A stretch of 64,000 bases of DNA from Bacteroidota bacterium (GTDB taxonomy: Bacteria > Bacteroidota > Bacteroidia > Cytophagales > Cyclobacteriaceae), in NCBI GenBank assembly GCA_018266055.1, contig JAFDYT010000008.1, positions 152,862 to 216,861 of the forward strand, written 5' to 3'. Under the pieces are notes generated by a model. That model was not told the DNA's origin and did no database searches. It saw only the letters and a list, made by a program, of their open reading frames with translations. The first letter of the stretch is position 1; each line of letters starts with the position of its first letter. Shown piece after piece: positions 62,178 through 64,000 of this stretch. Made by a program: the position numbers and the translations under genes.

Positions 62178-63476
62178 TTATTGTTTCCAGATTTTTCCAT
62201 TCGGAAATTCATAGTCGATCAGCGTTTCTTTTTTCATCTCAATACTGTAGCCAGGGTTTACCGGCGGCATGTAGTGCCCACGGCGAATGACAACCGGCTC
62301 CAGAAAATGCTCGTGCAAATGGTCTACAAATTCTATCAGGCGGTTTTCCATGGTGCCGGTTACTGCAATGTAATCAAACATGGAGAGATGCTGAACATAT
62401 TCACATAAACCAACGCCACCCGCATGCGGACAAACCGGAATACCAAACTTGGCAGCCATCAGCAAGATGGCGAGGTTTTCGTTCACACCACCCACCCGGC
62501 AGCTGTCGATCTGACAAAAATCGAAAGCCTTTGCCTGCATAAATTGTTTGAACATCACGCGGTTTTGGCAATGCTCACCCGTGGCTACTTTGATGGGCGC
62601 GATAGCCTTGCCGATTGCTGCGTGGCCTAGCACATCATCGGGACTCGTCGGTTCTTCAATCCACATCGGGTTGAAGCGGGCCAGTTCTTTCATGTTGCGA
62701 ATGGCTGCAGGCACATCCCACTTCTGGTTTGCATCCATCATGAGAAATAAATCATCGCCGATCTCTTCACGAATAATTGTCGCGCGGCGAATGTCGTCTT
62801 GCAGGTTAGAGCCTACTTTCATTTTTACGTGGCGCCATCCTTCGGCTTTAGCCTCGCGGCAAAGCCTTCGGATTTTTTCGTCAGAGTAACCAAGCCATCC
62901 TGCCGACGTGGTGTAGCCGGGATAACCAGTGTTGAGCAATTGATTGATTCTTTCTTGTTTGGTTGATTCTAATTTGGAGAGGATGGCAACGGCTTCATCC
63001 GGAGTAATCGCGTCGGTGATGTACGTGAAGTCGATGCACGATACAAGTTGCTGCGGCGTCATCTCAGCCAGCAAGCGCCATACAGGTTTCTTCTCGGCCT
63101 TTGCGTAAAGATCCCACACGGCGTTGACCATCGCACCGGTTGCCAGGTGGATCACACCCTTTTCCGGACCAAGCCACCGCAACTGACTGTCGCTGGTAAT
63201 CATCTTCCAGAAGGCGCCCATGTTTGAAGTAAATGACTCCAGCGATTTTCCTTTGATCAGATACGAAAGCGCCTGAAGCGCCGTGGCTACAATTTCATTT
63301 CCTCTTCCTATGGTGAAGGTTAGGCCGTGGCCTTCAAGGCCCGGACGATTGGTTTTCAGGATTACGTACGCCGCCGAATAATCGGGATCGGTGTTCATCG
63401 CGTCAGATCCGTCGAGTGTTTTGCTTGTCGGAAAGCGTATGTCTTTAATTTCTATATCGGTAATAAGAATACTCAT
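62178..63476 (-). CDS. L-fuconate dehydratase (enolase superfamily)
   Basis: The 432-aa enolase-superfamily protein has an N-terminal capping domain (DIRFPTSKTLDGSDAMNTDPDYSAAYVILKT), then the barrel with KMKVGSNLQDDIRRA (catalytic Lys pair), MMDANQKWDVPAAI (first metal Asp), WIEEPTSPDD (Glu), TGEHCQNR (Glu) and CPHAGGVGLCEYVQHLSMFDYIA (His). This is the fuconate dehydratase pattern. It is the first gene of the minus-strand fucose operon and lies 91 bp from the divergent fucosidase gene. Confidence 0.93.
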   Translation of the reverse strand: MSILITDIEIKDIRFPTSKTLDGSDAMNTDPDYSAAYVILKTNRPGLEGHGLTFTIGRGNEIVATALQALSYLIKGKSLESFTSNMGAFWKMITSDSQLRWLGPEKGVIHLATGAMVNAVWDLYAKAEKKPVWRLLAEMTPQQLVSCIDFTYITDAITPDEAVAILSKLESTKQERINQLLNTGYPGYTTSAGWLGYSDEKIRRLCREAKAEGWRHVKMKVGSNLQDDIRRATIIREEIGDDLFLMMDANQKWDVPAAIRNMKELARFNPMWIEEPTSPDDVLGHAAIGKAIAPIKVATGEHCQNRVMFKQFMQAKAFDFCQIDSCRVGGVNENLAILLMAAKFGIPVCPHAGGVGLCEYVQHLSMFDYIAVTGTMENRLIEFVDHLHEHFLEPVVIRRGHYMPPVNPGYSIEMKKETLIDYEFPNGKIWKQ

Positions 63477-63567
63477 GCGGATTTTTTTTGATGCATCAAT
63501 TTTAAATGGAGCTGTGCTTACTTGTTAAGAAGAAAATATTGTACTTTAAATTTTACGATCCATACTT

Positions 63568-64000
63568 ATGAAAACCAGAATCGCCACGCTGATCTTGATT
63601 TCCCTTTGCGCATCAATATCGGCACAAAATAAAATTGATCCTAAAACCATCGACGCTAAAATGCAGTGGTTTGCCGATGCCAAGCTTGGAATTTTTATTC
63701 ACTGGGGGATTTATTCTGTCAATGGCATTGATGAAAGCTGGAGTTTTTACAACAAAAAGGTTTCATACCCGGAGTACATGAAGCAGTTGACCGGGTTTAC
63801 GGCAAAGAATTATAACCCGGAAGCGTGGGCTTCGCTGATCCGCCAAAGCGGAGCTCGCTATGCGGTAATTACTACCAAGCACCACGACGGTGTGGCGCTA
63901 TGGAACACCAAAGCCAGCGACCTCAACGTGGTGAAAATGACGCCAGCGAAAAAGGATTTGATCACGCCTTTTGTGAAAGCGCTACGCAACAACAACCTGA
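63568..64000 (+). CDS. Alpha-L-fucosidase (GH29), truncated by window end
   Basis: A signal peptide (MKTRIATLILISLCASISAQ) is followed by the GH29 N-terminal pattern WFADAKLGIFIHWGIYSVNG, WSFYNKKVSYPEY and GARYAVITTKHHDGVALWNTKAS, with the conserved HHDGF-like motif. The catalytic nucleophile Asp lies beyond the window. It would release L-fucose from glycans outside the cell or in the periplasm for the adjacent pathway. It is divergent from the fuconate dehydratase gene. Confidence 0.9.
   Translation, partial: MKTRIATLILISLCASISAQNKIDPKTIDAKMQWFADAKLGIFIHWGIYSVNGIDESWSFYNKKVSYPEYMKQLTGFTAKNYNPEAWASLIRQSGARYAVITTKHHDGVALWNTKASDLNVVKMTPAKKDLITPFVKALRNNNL

Overview
The window looks like the chromosome of a Bacteroidota bacterium, most likely order Cytophagales. 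The evidence is a single-operon histidine cluster of the usual Bacteroidota type, many short lipoproteins with a lipobox just before Cys, TAnnTTTG-type -7 promoter boxes, an FtsX permease fused as one long two-half protein, DUF3857/transglutaminase and MORN proteins, and a GxxExxY protein beside CTATGTG-rich palindromic repeats. Genus cannot be fixed from the sequence alone.

Layout. (1) 1-7.4 kb is an AT-rich accessory island. It opens with the 3' end of an ABC/AAA ATPase overlapping a DUF4435 (Toprim-like) gene, a pair resembling the PARIS phage-defence system AriA-AriB. Then come small secreted or lipoprotein orphans and a CPBP protease. Most of its genes are separated by copies of a ~160-bp dispersed repeat (called R1 here) and by hairpin-rich REP-like modules. 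(2) 7.5-22.4 kb is core-like DNA: a membrane AraC-type regulator, an ABC exporter pair, an S41 protease, a SET protein, tRNA-Ser(CGA), an SGNH hydrolase, a PAP2 phosphatase, a histidine kinase and an unusual flavoprotein. (3) 22.4-29.6 kb is the operon hisG-D-C-B-H-A-F-IE on the minus strand, with a His-rich leader peptide and an intrinsic terminator upstream that form a classical attenuator. (4) 29.8-31.5 kb holds a TPR lipoprotein and a CoA-type Nudix hydrolase. (5) 31.5-35.5 kb is a second accessory stretch. It contains a 693-bp array of 33 exactly phased 21-bp repeats, a stand-alone CHASE2-like lipoprotein, a stand-alone TonB-plug-like protein, a frameshifted membrane-protein gene and more R1/REP/CTATGTG repeats. 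(6) 35.5-49 kb is mixed housekeeping: rhomboid protease, DUF2200, macrodomain, Tex, cupin, START, ankyrin, EamA, MsbA-like ABC exporter, GxxExxY and an M20 amidohydrolase. (7) 49-64 kb is an L-fucose utilisation locus.

The fucose locus encodes, by homology, the non-phosphorylating route: alpha-L-fucosidase (divergent, cut by the window end), FucP importer, mutarotase, L-fucose dehydrogenase, fuconolactonase, fuconate dehydratase, 2-keto-3-deoxy-L-fuconate dehydrogenase and a fumarylacetoacetase-fold hydrolase giving pyruvate plus L-lactate. An Ldh2-family dehydrogenase at the end of the operon may oxidise the lactate. Three coupled genes (a TPR/MORN giant, an intact DUF3857-transglutaminase and one with a degenerate active site) lie in the middle of this operon.

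The most unexplained signals are the 21-bp phased array, the R1-bounded single-gene units, the compensatory-change hairpin family around TTGCTATACACAT, and the transglutaminase/MORN trio inside the fucose operon. All calls come from reading the sequence; no database search was run.
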